This document shows, piece after piece, positions 32,619-42,745 of a stretch of 64,000 bases of DNA. This stretch comes from Gaeumannomyces sp. JS-464 (lineage: Eukaryota; Ascomycota; Sordariomycetes; Magnaporthales; Magnaporthaceae): NCBI GenBank assembly GCA_002197995.1, contig NGZR01000002.1, positions 5,580,001 to 5,644,000 on the forward strand, in the 5' to 3' direction. The notes under the pieces are model-generated. The model was not told the DNA's origin and ran no database searches. It saw nothing but the letters and a program-made list of their open reading frames with translations. Both the position numbers and the translations under genes were made by a program. How positions within the stretch are numbered: the first letter of the stretch is position 1; each line of letters starts with the position of its first letter.

Positions 32619-34664
32619 ATGGAGGTGCAGAAGCGGAAAATATCAGGAACACCTGAGCGACCAGAGAAGAGGCGCAAGGAAGATGGCGCGGAAATCGATA
32701 GCGCCAGGGACGGCGAGGATCCAGGAGGGAAGGCGACGGATCTCGCCAAGAGGATCGAGGTCCAGCTAGACATCAAGAAGTGGGCTCTGGCGGGCGCTCA
32801 GATTGACGCGCTCGCCAACATTCTGAACCTGACGCCGCAGCACCAGAAAGGCCCGGAGCTGGCCAAGATACTGGGCTTGATGGCGCAGGCAAAAGCCGAC
32901 AAGTTTCAAGCGCCAAATCTGAGGGCTATTCATCAATGGTGGTTCCATGGCCACACGGTCCGCTGGCAGCACAAGGCGACGTACATGTCACAGCTCATAC
33001 GCACCGGAACTCACTGCCCGCTTTTCTGCCCTAGCGAGAACCAACCCAAGGAAGCTCCTCTCGGGCGCCAGGCCGAGCTCCTTCAGGAATCTGTCAGGGT
33101 TTCCATCGCGGCCAAGGCCTTGGGGGATACGCCGGCCACCAAGTGGGCCCAGCAGACGAGATTGCCGATGTGGGATTTCGGCAATAAAGACAGGTTCGCC
33201 GAGTATCCTTCGTCGTATCAGCTTTTCTTTAAGCAGAAGGGGCCGGGCCCGCTCGTGGACCCAAGAGACTCGGCTGTCGCCAAGGCGATGGAGCTCGCTC
33301 GGGATGAGTGGGAGGAGTATCGCCACCATACGGGTGTCGAATACCATAACGGTCTGCCCAGCCTCAAGATTATCGAAGAGCAGTTCGTGGATGGGGTCAA
33401 AAGCCACGACGGACCTCTCAGGTGGAGTGAGCGGCATTCCAAGTTCCCTGATGGAAGTCGCGATCTGGCTATGGACATGTTTCTGGACGAACAGAAATTC
33501 ACTCGGCTCCGCAAGACCGGCAAGATCCGTATCGAAGTGACGGCGTCAATGCTCCCGCAGTATCGGAGTGTAGCTCCCGACGTGGAGTCGGATGCAGACG
33601 ACGATCAGCACACAGGAGGACCGAGAGATGGATCCGAGTCACTCAGCCCGCAGTCGGAGCGCTCGTTCAGCTCGGACCCGCCTCCAAGGGACTATGGAAA
33701 CCACCACGCGCCAGCTGATTGGGCCAACGACGATGTTCCCGGCTACGATGAGCCGCCCGTCTTCCAGGATCGCAGACCGGCGTATCAACATGCTGCGGGC
33801 GATCTCTACGGACACCCGCGCTTCTACGAGCGTCGTTCCCTGAGGAGCCCCGACCCGCCCCATTACCAGGCTCACTACAATCCTGGTCGGCGGGCACGCA
33901 GTCCAGTCCGCTACCAAGCCCCCAGCTACGACCTAGGCGGTGACGCTTATGCTAGAAACGGATCAAACGGTCTTCTGGGCCAGATGACTCGAGCCTTCGA
34001 TGACCTGGAAGAGCAGAACCGGGAACTCGTCGAGGAGAGCCAGGAAATCAAAGACAAGAACCGGGACCTGTCGGAGCAGAATACTGATCTAGCTGAGCAG
34101 AACTTCGAACTCCTCGCTAGAATCCACGGCCACCAGAATCAGGTTGAGAAATTGCGGTGCGATGTCAAGCGTCTGCGGAAAAAGCTCCAAAAGCTCAAAG
34201 ACACGCCATCTCGAAGCAGAGCGGCGAGCCCGGAGGCGCTCGCGGAGACCTTCTCGGGCATCCTAGGTGGCGTCGCCCGCCAGATCGAGAGAAACAACCG
34301 TTTAGAGCTCAAGAAGCTCGAGAGGAGGGTCTGCGCCACAATGGCCGATGTGCTGTCGGCGATAATCCCCGCCAAGGCCAAAAATCGGAATGACTCCCAT
34401 CTTCCTCCGGAGATGATGAGAGCGACGAGGGCGACGATGGACGTGCCGAGGACAACAGGGCCACAAATAGGGACGGCGACAGCGACAGCGACATCGACAG
34501 CGACAACGATAACAGCAACAACGACCATGACAACAACGGTCACAGCAGCAGCGGCGAGGATGGTGATGACGGCGACAGCAGCGGCGAAGAGAGCGAGGCG
34601 TCAGACATCGTCGAGATCAAAGAAGAGGAGCCCGCTTCGGACTGGAGGGCTGGTAACTAACTGA
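32619..34664 (+). CDS. Unknown nuclear-type coiled-coil protein, probable frameshift in acidic tail
   Basis: The ATG sits in a strong ACCATGG context. The protein is about 680 aa. Residues 1-45 are basic/charged (KRKISGTPERPEKRRK). Residues about 50-310 look globular, with WWFHGHTVRWQHKATYMSQL and WDFGNKDRFAEYPSSYQLFF. Next comes a disordered Pro/Arg/Tyr-rich part to about 440, then a long coiled coil (about 455-530, with E-Q-N-x-x-L repeats). The last 95 residues in this frame are Thr/Ala/Arg-rich and unlikely. From about 34407 the neighbouring frame instead reads an Asp/Ser/Gly/Asn acidic tail ending EEEPASDWRAGN with a stop at 34658-34660. One missing base at 34407-34411 explains this. I do not recognise the family; a chromatin or scaffold role is only inference. 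Confidence 0.75.
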   Translation: MEVQKRKISGTPERPEKRRKEDGAEIDSARDGEDPGGKATDLAKRIEVQLDIKKWALAGAQIDALANILNLTPQHQKGPELAKILGLMAQAKADKFQAPNLRAIHQWWFHGHTVRWQHKATYMSQLIRTGTHCPLFCPSENQPKEAPLGRQAELLQESVRVSIAAKALGDTPATKWAQQTRLPMWDFGNKDRFAEYPSSYQLFFKQKGPGPLVDPRDSAVAKAMELARDEWEEYRHHTGVEYHNGLPSLKIIEEQFVDGVKSHDGPLRWSERHSKFPDGSRDLAMDMFLDEQKFTRLRKTGKIRIEVTASMLPQYRSVAPDVESDADDDQHTGGPRDGSESLSPQSERSFSSDPPPRDYGNHHAPADWANDDVPGYDEPPVFQDRRPAYQHAAGDLYGHPRFYERRSLRSPDPPHYQAHYNPGRRARSPVRYQAPSYDLGGDAYARNGSNGLLGQMTRAFDDLEEQNRELVEESQEIKDKNRDLSEQNTDLAEQNFELLARIHGHQNQVEKLRCDVKRLRKKLQKLKDTPSRSRAASPEALAETFSGILGGVARQIERNNRLELKKLERRVCATMADVLSAIIPAKAKNRNDSHLPPEMMRATRATMDVPRTTGPQIGTATATATSTATTITATTTMTTTVTAAAARMVMTATAAAKRARRQTSSRSKKRSPLRTGGLVTN

Positions 34665-35265
34665 TGGCATTGATCCGTTCCGGTGGACTGTGAGAATCAT
34701 CGCAGTGTGTCGGCCATTCCCTTTTGAGACATGCAGGGATTTTGTTTGGTTTTTAAGAGTATTTGAGATCTGGATCGGCGAGACGGTACCCCTGCAGAGG
34801 GCAACAGCCAACGGCTTTGTGTAACGAGCCGTGAGCAACGCTAGTCTGCTGTCGTCGCGTTGCCTGTTCTTGATTTTTTTCCCCTCCCTACTACTTCTCG
34901 TGGTTATTTCTCATTGGTGTAGTAGCGTAATGTCCAAGTTCTTTGTATGGCGTTTTGGGTCGGCAGCCTGTGTTGGGGGTGGGATATGGTGTCGTGATTG
35001 CGAATGGAAAGACGCGTTGGGAAATCGGGGAGCCCGGGGACTCCGCAGATTCTGTTTGACGCCGCTTATATCCCGTTTGGGGCACATGTCCGGGCCTAAA
35101 GCTCGGGATGGCTAATGCAAGGCACCTTGAGCAGCATAGAACCTTGGCTTCCGTCACGGTTGGCGATGAATTTAGAGAACTGACAATTCAACTGCACTAA
35201 TTGCGCTGTCCTGCATCGGGCGAAGCACACAGCCTTGCGGGTCTGCCTCGAAAGCGTATCCGAAC

Positions 35266-35289
35266 ACGCGTATCTGAATACGCGTATTC
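35266..35289. promoter_or_regulatory. Paired ACGCGT (MCB-like) elements with palindrome
   Basis: Two ACGCGT boxes are 14 bp apart, and GAATACGCGTATTC (35276-35289) is a perfect palindrome. ACGCGT is the core of the yeast MBF (Mbp1/Swi6) site. The elements lie about 255-275 bp upstream of the ATG at 35543. Use by MBF here is inference. Confidence 0.4.
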
Positions 35290-35428
35290 CGCCGTACCGC
35301 ACTGGCCGGAATAGGGGCGGCCATTGGGCGTTAGGATAGTCACGATGTGTTCCGCAGGATCGAGCAAGGAACAACAAAACACGGCCACCAAGCTGGCTAT
35401 GCTGATGATCCCATCTGCTCCAAATGGG

Positions 35429-35434
35429 TATAAA
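35429..35434 (+). promoter_or_regulatory. TATA box of TAP-like hydrolase gene
   Basis: TATAAA lies 114 bp upstream of the ATG at 35543. Confidence 0.55.
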
Positions 35435-35542
35435 GAGCGGGTGCCGGCGATGGGTTGCTTCGAGATGCCAGGACAGCTAACCAGCCCAAAGCACCCATCG
35501 CCATCCAGAGAGTTCGCAAGCTTTTGATCACTCGCATATACC

Positions 35543-37383
35543 ATGGCACGCTTTTCCACGTTCGCCGCGGCCATAGCCGCCGCCACGGGCGCTGCTTCTT
35601 CCCCAGTCTCGGGGGCAGTGGCGGTAACGGCCTCGTTCTACGCCGGGCCGAGAGCAAGATCTCCTGGGGACCCTGCCCGCCAGAGCTCAAGTTCGACATC
35701 GCGAATCCCGCAGTCGTCTGTGGCAACTTGACGGTGCCGCTGGACTACAGAAACCCTTCCTCGGGCGCTTTCGTCACGCTGGAGCTGCTCAAATGGCCTG
35801 CCGTCCACCAACCATCCAGGGGCAGCATCTTCTTCAATCCGGGCGGACCCGGCGCCAGCGGCAGAATCGACCTGAACGCTAGCGGAACCTGGTACTCGCC
35901 GTAAGTCATCTCTGGGATTTTCGATTTGCATTTTCCTAGTAGCTAAACTATTAATTAAAACAGGGCTACCGGCGGCCACCACGACCTTATCGGGTTCGAT
36001 CCCAGGGGTGTCTCCAACACCATCCCCTTCTCTTGCTACAATATGACAAACGTAGCAGATGTCACGTACAAGCAGCTCCTTGAGGACCGCCTCCAGCTTG
36101 CGGGCAATTCCTCAGACGCAGCAATGGGCTCCCTATGGGCCACAACGTCGCTCCAGGCTGCAGCCTGTGCCCGGGCACCACAAGCTCAAGCGGTGGGAAA
36201 TTTCACCGGCACCGCGCTCGTGGCTCGCGATATGATGTCCATCGTCGACGCGCTCGGCGAGGACGGGATGCTGCGGTACTGGGGGTTATCGTATGGGACC
36301 ATACTCGGAGCCACGGTGGCGGCCATGTTCCCCGACCGCATTGACAAGCTGATCCTGGACGGCGTGGCCAACCCATCAGATTGGTACCGAGCATAGTAAG
36401 TCACATCCAGCCTGGCCTCGCTTGAATCTTTCCTGTAGTATTATATCCTGGATCCACTGCTCACACATCCCCTTCTTCCTGCACTACAGCGAGGAGGAGC
36501 GCTACGTCGACACGGACGCAACCTTCCGCTACTTCCTTCAAGAGTGCGTCGCATCGGGCAGCCGCTGCCCCCTAGCCGCGCGCCGGCCCAACGCCACGGC
36601 GGACGATCTGGAGCGCATCATCCGCGACAAGGCTCAAGAGCTGAAGTACCACCCTATCCCCATTCCAGGGGCGAGGCACTAGGAGCGCCGTTGACGCTCG
36701 ACTACTTCAACTTCAAAGCCCTCATTTTCGCACTCCTCTACGCTCCGCAGGGCTGGAAGTTCCTTGCTGCGGGGATTGACGCCGTCGTGACTGCTCCTCA
36801 AAACCCGACTACCCTGCTAGAACTCGCTATGTCCAGAGCAAACCTCGAGGCGGGCTTGGACGCCTACGCTCTCACCAGCATTCGCTGTGGCGACCGCGTG
36901 CCCCGCCATAACACCGTCGACGAGTTTGCCGCTGCCATCAAGCCCACGCACGAGATCAGCTGGATCGTGGGCGACGTCCCGACGGGATCGTACATGACCT
37001 GCGCCCGTTGGCCTTACCAGGCGGCCGAGCGATACCTGGGCGACTTCAGGGTCAAGACCAAGAACCCGGTCCTGCTTGTCTCAGCCCAGCTCGACCCCAC
37101 AACGCCGCTCGTCTCGGCCAAGAACGTCAGCGCCGGCTTCGAGGGGAGCGTGCTGCTCCAGAGGGCCGGTCCCGGCCACTGCTCCGCCACGCTCTGGTCC
37201 ATATGCACATACCGGGCCACTCGGGACTACTTCCTCCACGGGCGCCTGCCGTCGGCGAACACCACTTGCGAAGCCGACCTGGGGGTCTTCTCATCGGCTG
37301 CAGAGTACGCCGCGGCCAAGCAAAACATCATTGCCACGCTGGCCCAGGAGAACGCCGCCAACGGCACCCGCACTTCGTCGTAG
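35543..37383 (+). CDS. Secreted alpha/beta hydrolase with TAP-like C-terminal domain (peptidase S33 type), two frameshifts
   Basis: This is a probable extracellular aminopeptidase/proline-type peptidase of about 561 aa. Exons are 35543-35900, 35964-36395 and 36490-37383, with introns GTAAGT/CAG at both junctions. A signal peptide (MARFSTFAAAIAAATGAASS) precedes the alpha/beta core: VPLDYRNP, FFNPGGPGASG (oxyanion strand), IGFDPRGVSNT, and GLSYGT carrying the nucleophile serine. The TAP-like C-terminal domain supplies the acid (SAQLDPTTPL) and histidine (AGPGHCS). Two single-base losses break the frame: a C run at 35643-35644, after correction reading FYARAESKISWGPCP, and a G4 run at 36668-36671, after correction reading PIPGGEALGAPLTLDYF. 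With both restored the length is divisible by three. Substrate preference is unknown. Confidence 0.88.
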
Positions 37384-37823
37384 TCAACGCAAGAAACCGC
37401 TTGGTTGGCAAGCAAATATCTCAGCTCGGCCTCTCTCTAATGGCAATTCTCTTTTTTATAGCGAAGAATGCAAACCAGTGCGGATGGTGACGGCCGGGTG
37501 GAGGATAGGCTAAGCTTTGAGCCAGGGGTTAGGGTTTGACGATGTAAGCCAGTGTCCGGTGCTTCATGCCCGCTCAATGCTCGCACAGGTACCTGTCTGG
37601 AAGTTCTCCGGCGGATTAAATAGGAAGGCTTGATATGAGCGGGTGAGCGGGTCCGTAGCTGCCAGTTTGCATACCTACCTAGGTAATACAGTATAACACA
37701 TGAGATCATCATTGCAGCGTCAGCAGAGTGGCGGGAATCGGGATGGGACAATAGTACACCAACAGCCAGCAGTGGAGCATCTTTGATTTTAATTCTGCCT
37801 CCATCGAAAGCTCAACCGCCGCA
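37384..37823. other. Short intergenic region
   Basis: A 440-bp spacer between two plus-strand hydrolase genes; I see nothing else in it. Confidence 0.6.
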
Positions 37824-38684
37824 ATGTCGACCCTAACGCTCCCCGACGGCCGCAAACTCGCGTACCACTTTTCGGTGACGCCGTCGCCGCTGCCCGTCGT
37901 GCTACTGGCCAGCCCGCTCGCAGCCTCGTACAGATCTTGGGATCGTGTCGCACCCATACTCGAGGCCGCCGGCTACAGAGTCCTACGATACGACCAGCCG
38001 GGCCACGGCGGCTCCTCCCCGCCCAGCGACTTGAACTCGACCACCTTCGCCTCACTGGCTGACGATGCGGCCGCGCTGCTGCGTCACCTCGGCATCGCCC
38101 GCCTGCACGCCTGGGTCGGCGTTTCCATGGGCGCCTGCACGGGCGTCTACTTTGTCTCGCGCCACCCGGGCATCGTTGCCAAGCTCGTAGTCTGCGACAC
38201 CGTCTCAGCGTCCCCTGCCAACGCCGGCGTGCCCGACGTATTGAGTCCCCGCGCCGAGGCCGCGCGTGCGGCCGGCGGTATGGACGAGCAGGTCGAGGCC
38301 ACGCTGGAGCGCTGGTTCGGCTCCAACTGGCTTCGGGCCGATCCAGGTGGCGAAGCCGAGCGGATGCGGGGCTTGATGCGTCGTACTACGGTAGACGGCT
38401 TCGAGACGTGCATCGCAGCCCTGCGCAGCGACTCGTTCGACCTTCGGCCTCTGCTTCCCAGCGTGGGCAGGGGATGCGACGCCGCCATGATCGTCGTCGG
38501 CGAGAACGACGCCGACCTACTGGAGAAGATGCAGGAGCTGAGGAGTGGCATCGAGGAGAGCTTGAAGAGCAACGGCAAGCAGGACAAGGTGGACCTGGTG
38601 GTCATCAAGAACGCCGGCCACGCATGCTATATTGACGGATTTGAGGATTTCTGGAAGACCTTGGTGGGATTTCTCCAGCGTTAG
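37824..38684 (+). CDS. Alpha/beta hydrolase, 3-oxoadipate enol-lactonase-like
   Basis: This is a single-exon 286-aa cytosolic protein without a signal peptide. The fold landmarks are in order: LPVVLLASPLAASYRSWD (oxyanion region), YRVLRYDQPGHGGSSPP (the conserved DxPGHG loop), GVSMGA with the nucleophile serine near residue 95, IVVGENDADL with the probable catalytic acid, and IKNAGHACYIDGFEDFW with the catalytic histidine near the end. This arrangement matches PcaD-type enol-lactonases and related carboxylic-ester hydrolases, so it may act on aromatic-catabolism lactones. That is inference, as this branch is functionally broad. The aldehyde dehydrogenase 530 bp downstream on the same strand would fit an aromatic- or aldehyde-degradation context but is separately transcribed. 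The frame is intact. Confidence 0.9.
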   Translation: MSTLTLPDGRKLAYHFSVTPSPLPVVLLASPLAASYRSWDRVAPILEAAGYRVLRYDQPGHGGSSPPSDLNSTTFASLADDAAALLRHLGIARLHAWVGVSMGACTGVYFVSRHPGIVAKLVVCDTVSASPANAGVPDVLSPRAEAARAAGGMDEQVEATLERWFGSNWLRADPGGEAERMRGLMRRTTVDGFETCIAALRSDSFDLRPLLPSVGRGCDAAMIVVGENDADLLEKMQELRSGIEESLKSNGKQDKVDLVVIKNAGHACYIDGFEDFWKTLVGFLQR

Positions 38685-39216
38685 ACTGATCCAGGAGTCT
38701 CGATGACGCACTAATTGGTGCTTGGGACATCGCATCACGCCACCACATACCGCTAGTAGCCAGCCATTGTTCCTCTCATTTAATTCCGCAGATCTCTTAC
38801 CCTCGAGTTGACTGCTCGCGTCTGCGGGGTTTGCTCCATGCCGGTGAGGGATCGGATGCTGCTACCGACGGGATACCCCTCACGCCGCCTTGGCTGAGCC
38901 AACTCCACCAAGCCCGGAACCATAACGCCGTCGATACATGCGGAAGCAAGGCTGGTGTCCATGCACTCAAAATGCTGATTGTTGCCTCAGTTCAGCATCT
39001 CTTCGGGCATGGAGTCTACAAAGAGAGCTAGACATGATCTTTGCGGCGGTCAAATAACAGCAGTCGTGAGATGGGTATTTCGCTACCCTGACAGAGCTAC
39101 AGGTACTCCTCTTGCATTGCCGACACAGAGCAGGCCAGCCATTCATAGCTAAGCACCTCGACTTGAATATTTCAAGGCCCCAGAGGTATACTTTTGCGTC
39201 AACACATCATTCAAAG
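38685..39216. other. Intergenic region
   Basis: Spacer and promoter of the aldehyde dehydrogenase gene. The frame upstream of the ATG at 39217 is open only through a TTG codon. Confidence 0.6.
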
Positions 39217-40731
39217 ATGGTGGCTCACGCAGTTGCGGGAAAGGGGCCATCGCCCTTGTCGCAACTCCAAGAGCTCGTTATCGATGGCAAGCCCCAGCCC
39301 AGCTCGGATGGAGCCACGTTCACGGTCCGGAATCCGATGACGGGCCAGGCTATATACGGGTGTGCAAACGCGACCGTGGACGACTACAGAAGGGCCATCG
39401 ATACGGCGCATGAAGCCTTCAAAAGCTGGTCCGCCACAGGGCCTTCTGCCAGGCGACTCATCTTCCTCAAGGCTGCCGATATCATCGAGTCGTACCTCGG
39501 GGCCGATGCGCCAGAGATATTGTCCTCCGAGGTCTCGGCCACCACGTCGTGGGTCAAGATCAACATGCACGCCACCGCCGGTCTCTTCCGCGAGACGGCC
39601 AGCCTGGCGACGCACATCCGGGGCGAGGTGGTACCGGCCGACCGGCCCGGGACGACGATCCTGGTCGAACGGCAGGCTGTGGGTGTCGTCTTTGCCATTA
39701 GCCCTTGGAATGCGCCCGTGAACCTGACAGCAAGGGCCGTAGCCTGCCCGCTCATGTGCGGCAACACTGTGGTGATAAAGCCCTCCGAATACAGCCCGAA
39801 AAGCCAGGCTCTGGTGGTGCGCGCCCTTCTGGAGGCGGGCCTCCCGCCGGGCGCCATCGCATTCCTGCCTACATCCCCGGACCGCGCGGCCCAGGTGACC
39901 GAGTACACGGTCAAGCACGCGCGGGTACTGCGCGTCAACTTTACTGGCAGTGACCGCGTTGGGCGTATCATCGCCGGCTACGCGGCCACTTGCTTAAAGC
40001 AGTGCGTGTTCGAGCTAGGCGGAAAAGCACCCGTCATCGTACGGGCGGACGCGGACTTCGACAGCGCTGTCGAGTCGATCGTCTTTGGCGCGCTGGCGTA
40101 CTCTGGTCAAGTGTGCATGTCGACAGAGCGCGCCATCATCCACCGCTCCGTGGCAGCCGAGTTCCGGACAAAGGTGCTGGCACGCATCGCGACCCTGCGG
40201 TGCGGCAATCACCTCGAGGACGCGGCCGTGTCCGTCTCGGGCCTATTCACGGCCGCGTCGGCACGCCGCATCGTTGGCTTGGTGAAGGAGGCGCTCGACG
40301 GAGGCGCCGAGCTGCTGGCTGGCGACATGGAGATCTCCGGGCCCTGCGGCACCATCGTCAAACCCCACGTCCTGGCCGGAGTCGGTCCCTTGGCGCGCAT
40401 GTACCACGAGGAGGTCTTTGGCCCCGTGCTGATGCTGTCCGAGTTCGACACGGACGAGGAGGCAGTGGCCATGGCCAACGATAGCGACTACTCGCTCTGC
40501 GCGAGCATCTTCTCTCGAGACGTCATGACGGCCATGGACCTGGCCCGCAGGGTCCGCGCGGGTAGCTGTCACATCAACGGGCCGACCATCTACGTCGAGT
40601 CCACGCTGCCCAACGGCGGGACCGGCGGTGGCAGCGGCTACGGCCGATTTGGGGGCATGTCCGGCGTCGAAGCTTTTACCGAAAAGAAGGTTATCACGTT
40701 AGCCAAACCGGGCATGCGATTTGCCTTCTAA
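39217..40731 (+). CDS. NAD(P)-dependent aldehyde dehydrogenase (salicylaldehyde/vanillin dehydrogenase-like)
   Basis: This is a single-exon 504-aa ALDH-superfamily enzyme starting at MVAHAVAGKG. It oxidises an aldehyde to the carboxylate. Catalytic signatures are present: AISPWNAPVNL (Asn of the oxyanion hole), VIKPSEYSPKS (Lys of the coenzyme site), NFTGSDRVGRII, the general-base glutamate in FELGGKAPVIV, and the nucleophile cysteine in YSGQVCMSTERAII. The C-terminal region has the HEEVFGPVL and NDSDYSL motifs and INGPTIYVE. The cluster of features (NMHATAGLFRETA; INGPT near the end) resembles fungal and bacterial salicylaldehyde, vanillin or benzaldehyde dehydrogenases, so an aromatic aldehyde is the likely substrate. 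No frame break is seen. Confidence 0.93.
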   Translation: MVAHAVAGKGPSPLSQLQELVIDGKPQPSSDGATFTVRNPMTGQAIYGCANATVDDYRRAIDTAHEAFKSWSATGPSARRLIFLKAADIIESYLGADAPEILSSEVSATTSWVKINMHATAGLFRETASLATHIRGEVVPADRPGTTILVERQAVGVVFAISPWNAPVNLTARAVACPLMCGNTVVIKPSEYSPKSQALVVRALLEAGLPPGAIAFLPTSPDRAAQVTEYTVKHARVLRVNFTGSDRVGRIIAGYAATCLKQCVFELGGKAPVIVRADADFDSAVESIVFGALAYSGQVCMSTERAIIHRSVAAEFRTKVLARIATLRCGNHLEDAAVSVSGLFTAASARRIVGLVKEALDGGAELLAGDMEISGPCGTIVKPHVLAGVGPLARMYHEEVFGPVLMLSEFDTDEEAVAMANDSDYSLCASIFSRDVMTAMDLARRVRAGSCHINGPTIYVESTLPNGGTGGGSGYGRFGGMSGVEAFTEKKVITLAKPGMRFAF

Positions 40732-41983
40732 AGCCGAAAAAAAGAAGGAAAGAAAAAATGAACGAACAGATGGGAGTAGTGTCGTGGTTGCCTCTGCTGT
40801 TAGTTGGTGCGACGGTTATCTGCGGGTATCCGAGGTGCATGTGTGACCCTCCCGCATGGGCTAAATTCAGCTTTGGTTCACTTGGAAGGACAGGAATACG
40901 AGCCAAGGCCCGAGGGATCGCCTTCTTGACGTCCCCCGCGAAGCAGCCGCTATACTACTGTTCTTGGACGTGCAACCCTCCACTGCTCAGCTCCCGATCA
41001 GCGCAGACCGTTGCGGTCTATTTTGGGCGTTAGGGTAGAAGCCATGCTCCGCATCAGAGCCGACTGCCGATGGACCGCGTCAGCACCCAGGCGGCTTCTC
41101 CTCACTTACACGGGATTTCCCCAGACGGGGCGCGATCGACGCAGCAGGCCACGGGGAGCAGCCGCCACATTCTCTGCCCTAGTCCATAGCCTGCCAGCGA
41201 CGCGACACAAGCAGGCGACAAAATAATAATACCATCGGCTCATCTTCATCCCGCTCTGTGGCGCCACTTGGTGTTGTGCTACCGCGAAGGCGAAATCGGA
41301 CCGACCGTCTAGCACACAGGCCCAGGTCGGATAATGCCCAGTCAGCCGCAGGCCGACACCAAATCATCTAGTAACCTTGTGATCGTTCCCGAATGGTAAA
41401 AACTTTCAGCTCTAAACGGTACGGAAATGATTACGAAGGGAGAGGGGCGGGCTCTCCAGCGAATATGAGGGGCAATGGACGATGATGCTCGAGTACGGCC
41501 GGGATGTAACATTACCTCGATTGCAACCAAAAAAAAGTCTGACGCCGGCCGAGGCCAGCCGGTTGGTGTTCCGCCCTCCCGGCCCTACTGCTTTGAAGGC
41601 GGGGAGAGCTTCCCGCACTTTGGAATACGAGGATCCCCGCTGGCCTCATGACACGCAAGTTTGCGGCCGGCGCTGCACGTCCTAATGTCGCGGACGGTTG
41701 CGTTGGGGGATTTGTCCTCGGGTATCTCTGCTCTGTACTAGAATCAGAGACAGGAATAGGGAGCGTGGGGTGATGGGAAACGATAACACCAGCGCACGGC
41801 TATGAGAATGTGCACATGTGCGTGGACATAAAACGAAGAGGTCTCGTCCTCGAAGAGGTCGATAGTTTTGGACAGACGGTATCGAATAGACTACAAGGAC
41901 CGAACAAACAAACCATTATCGTTATTGTCACCACCCTCATCATCACCATCTTGACCAGAACAGCAGCCGCCACGGCAAAAGCA
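40732..41983. other. 1.25-kb intergenic region
   Basis: I see no supported gene. The frame upstream of 41984 is open back to 41810 but starts with GTG and lacks the signal-peptide layout. Confidence 0.55.
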
Positions 41984-42745
41984 ATGGCACGCCTCACCAA
42001 ACGCCTCACAACCCTCGCCCTCGGGCTGCTGCTGCTGCCCAGCCTCGCCGCGGCGGACCAGTGCGGGGCGGCAACCTACGACCCGGCCAACTACGTGTGC
42101 CATAACGGCCAGTTCCTGTGCCCCGTCATCAACGGCGAGGGGCTCTCGTACTGCAACGGCGCCTGCTACTCGCGCTTCATGTACCAGTGCGTCGGCTCGG
42201 GCACGGTGCTGGCCCAGCTTCCCCGGCTCGACGACGGCGCCCGTTTTTCCCTGAAGGCCTGGAACCCGGCCGCGGGGCCCCAGGTGCACAACCGGCCCGT
42301 CAACGCCTGCGGGCGCGCCTGGAACGTCGGCGGGCCGACCTGCAGCTACTGCCCCGTCGAGGTCGTCGGCGCCGCCTGCCCGGCCGGCAACACGACGTCC
42401 ATGGCGTACCCGGGCGGCATGAACACCATGGTGCCCGGCGGCCAGGCCTTCTACCTGGACGCCTACTGGGGCGTGGGGTACACGCAGGCGCACTCAGCCT
42501 CGGTGCCTCAGGGCGCCACGCTCGGCGGCCTGGTCGCGTACCAGGGGGGCGGCTTCATCAACCTCAACGGGCCGGGGACCAACTGGCTGGCCTGCCCGCC
42601 CAGGGCCAGCGGCGGCGGCGGCGACATGGGCTGGCACCTGCGGTCCGAGAACGCGACCACGGCTCCCAACAGGGGCGACTGCGTCGGCATCAACCTCGCC
42701 GTCGAGATTGTGGGAAACCAGGCTGCGGCGTGGCAATACACCTGA
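41984..42745 (+). CDS. Secreted Cys-rich protein with CBM52-like carbohydrate-binding domain
   Basis: The ATG at 41984 gives about 253 aa with a signal peptide (MARLTKRLTTLALGLLLLPSLAAA). The mature N-terminus, CGAATYDPANYVCHNGQFLC followed by PVINGEGLSYCNGACYSRFMYQC, has the spacing of the fungal carbohydrate-binding module 52 found in endo-1,3-beta-glucanases: C-x-YDP-x-x-Y-x-C, LCPV-NG, C-ACY-YxC. The second part (VNACGRAWNVGGPTCSYCP, YPGGMNTMVPGGQAFYLDAYWGVGYTQAHS, and the final AWQYT) is the conserved domain of a fungal secreted family sometimes labelled IgE-binding or cell-surface protein. No glycoside hydrolase domain is present. A role in binding cell-wall glucan or in the fungal wall is inferred. 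Single exon, frame intact. Confidence 0.87.
   Translation: MARLTKRLTTLALGLLLLPSLAAADQCGAATYDPANYVCHNGQFLCPVINGEGLSYCNGACYSRFMYQCVGSGTVLAQLPRLDDGARFSLKAWNPAAGPQVHNRPVNACGRAWNVGGPTCSYCPVEVVGAACPAGNTTSMAYPGGMNTMVPGGQAFYLDAYWGVGYTQAHSASVPQGATLGGLVAYQGGGFINLNGPGTNWLACPPRASGGGGDMGWHLRSENATTAPNRGDCVGINLAVEIVGNQAAAWQYT

Larger units (their letters stand above)
34665..35542. other. Intergenic region with ACGCGT elements
   Basis: I see no supported gene. Two ACGCGT hexamers (35266-35271, 35280-35285), the second inside a 14-bp perfect palindrome, and a TATA box precede the TAP-like gene. Confidence 0.55.
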
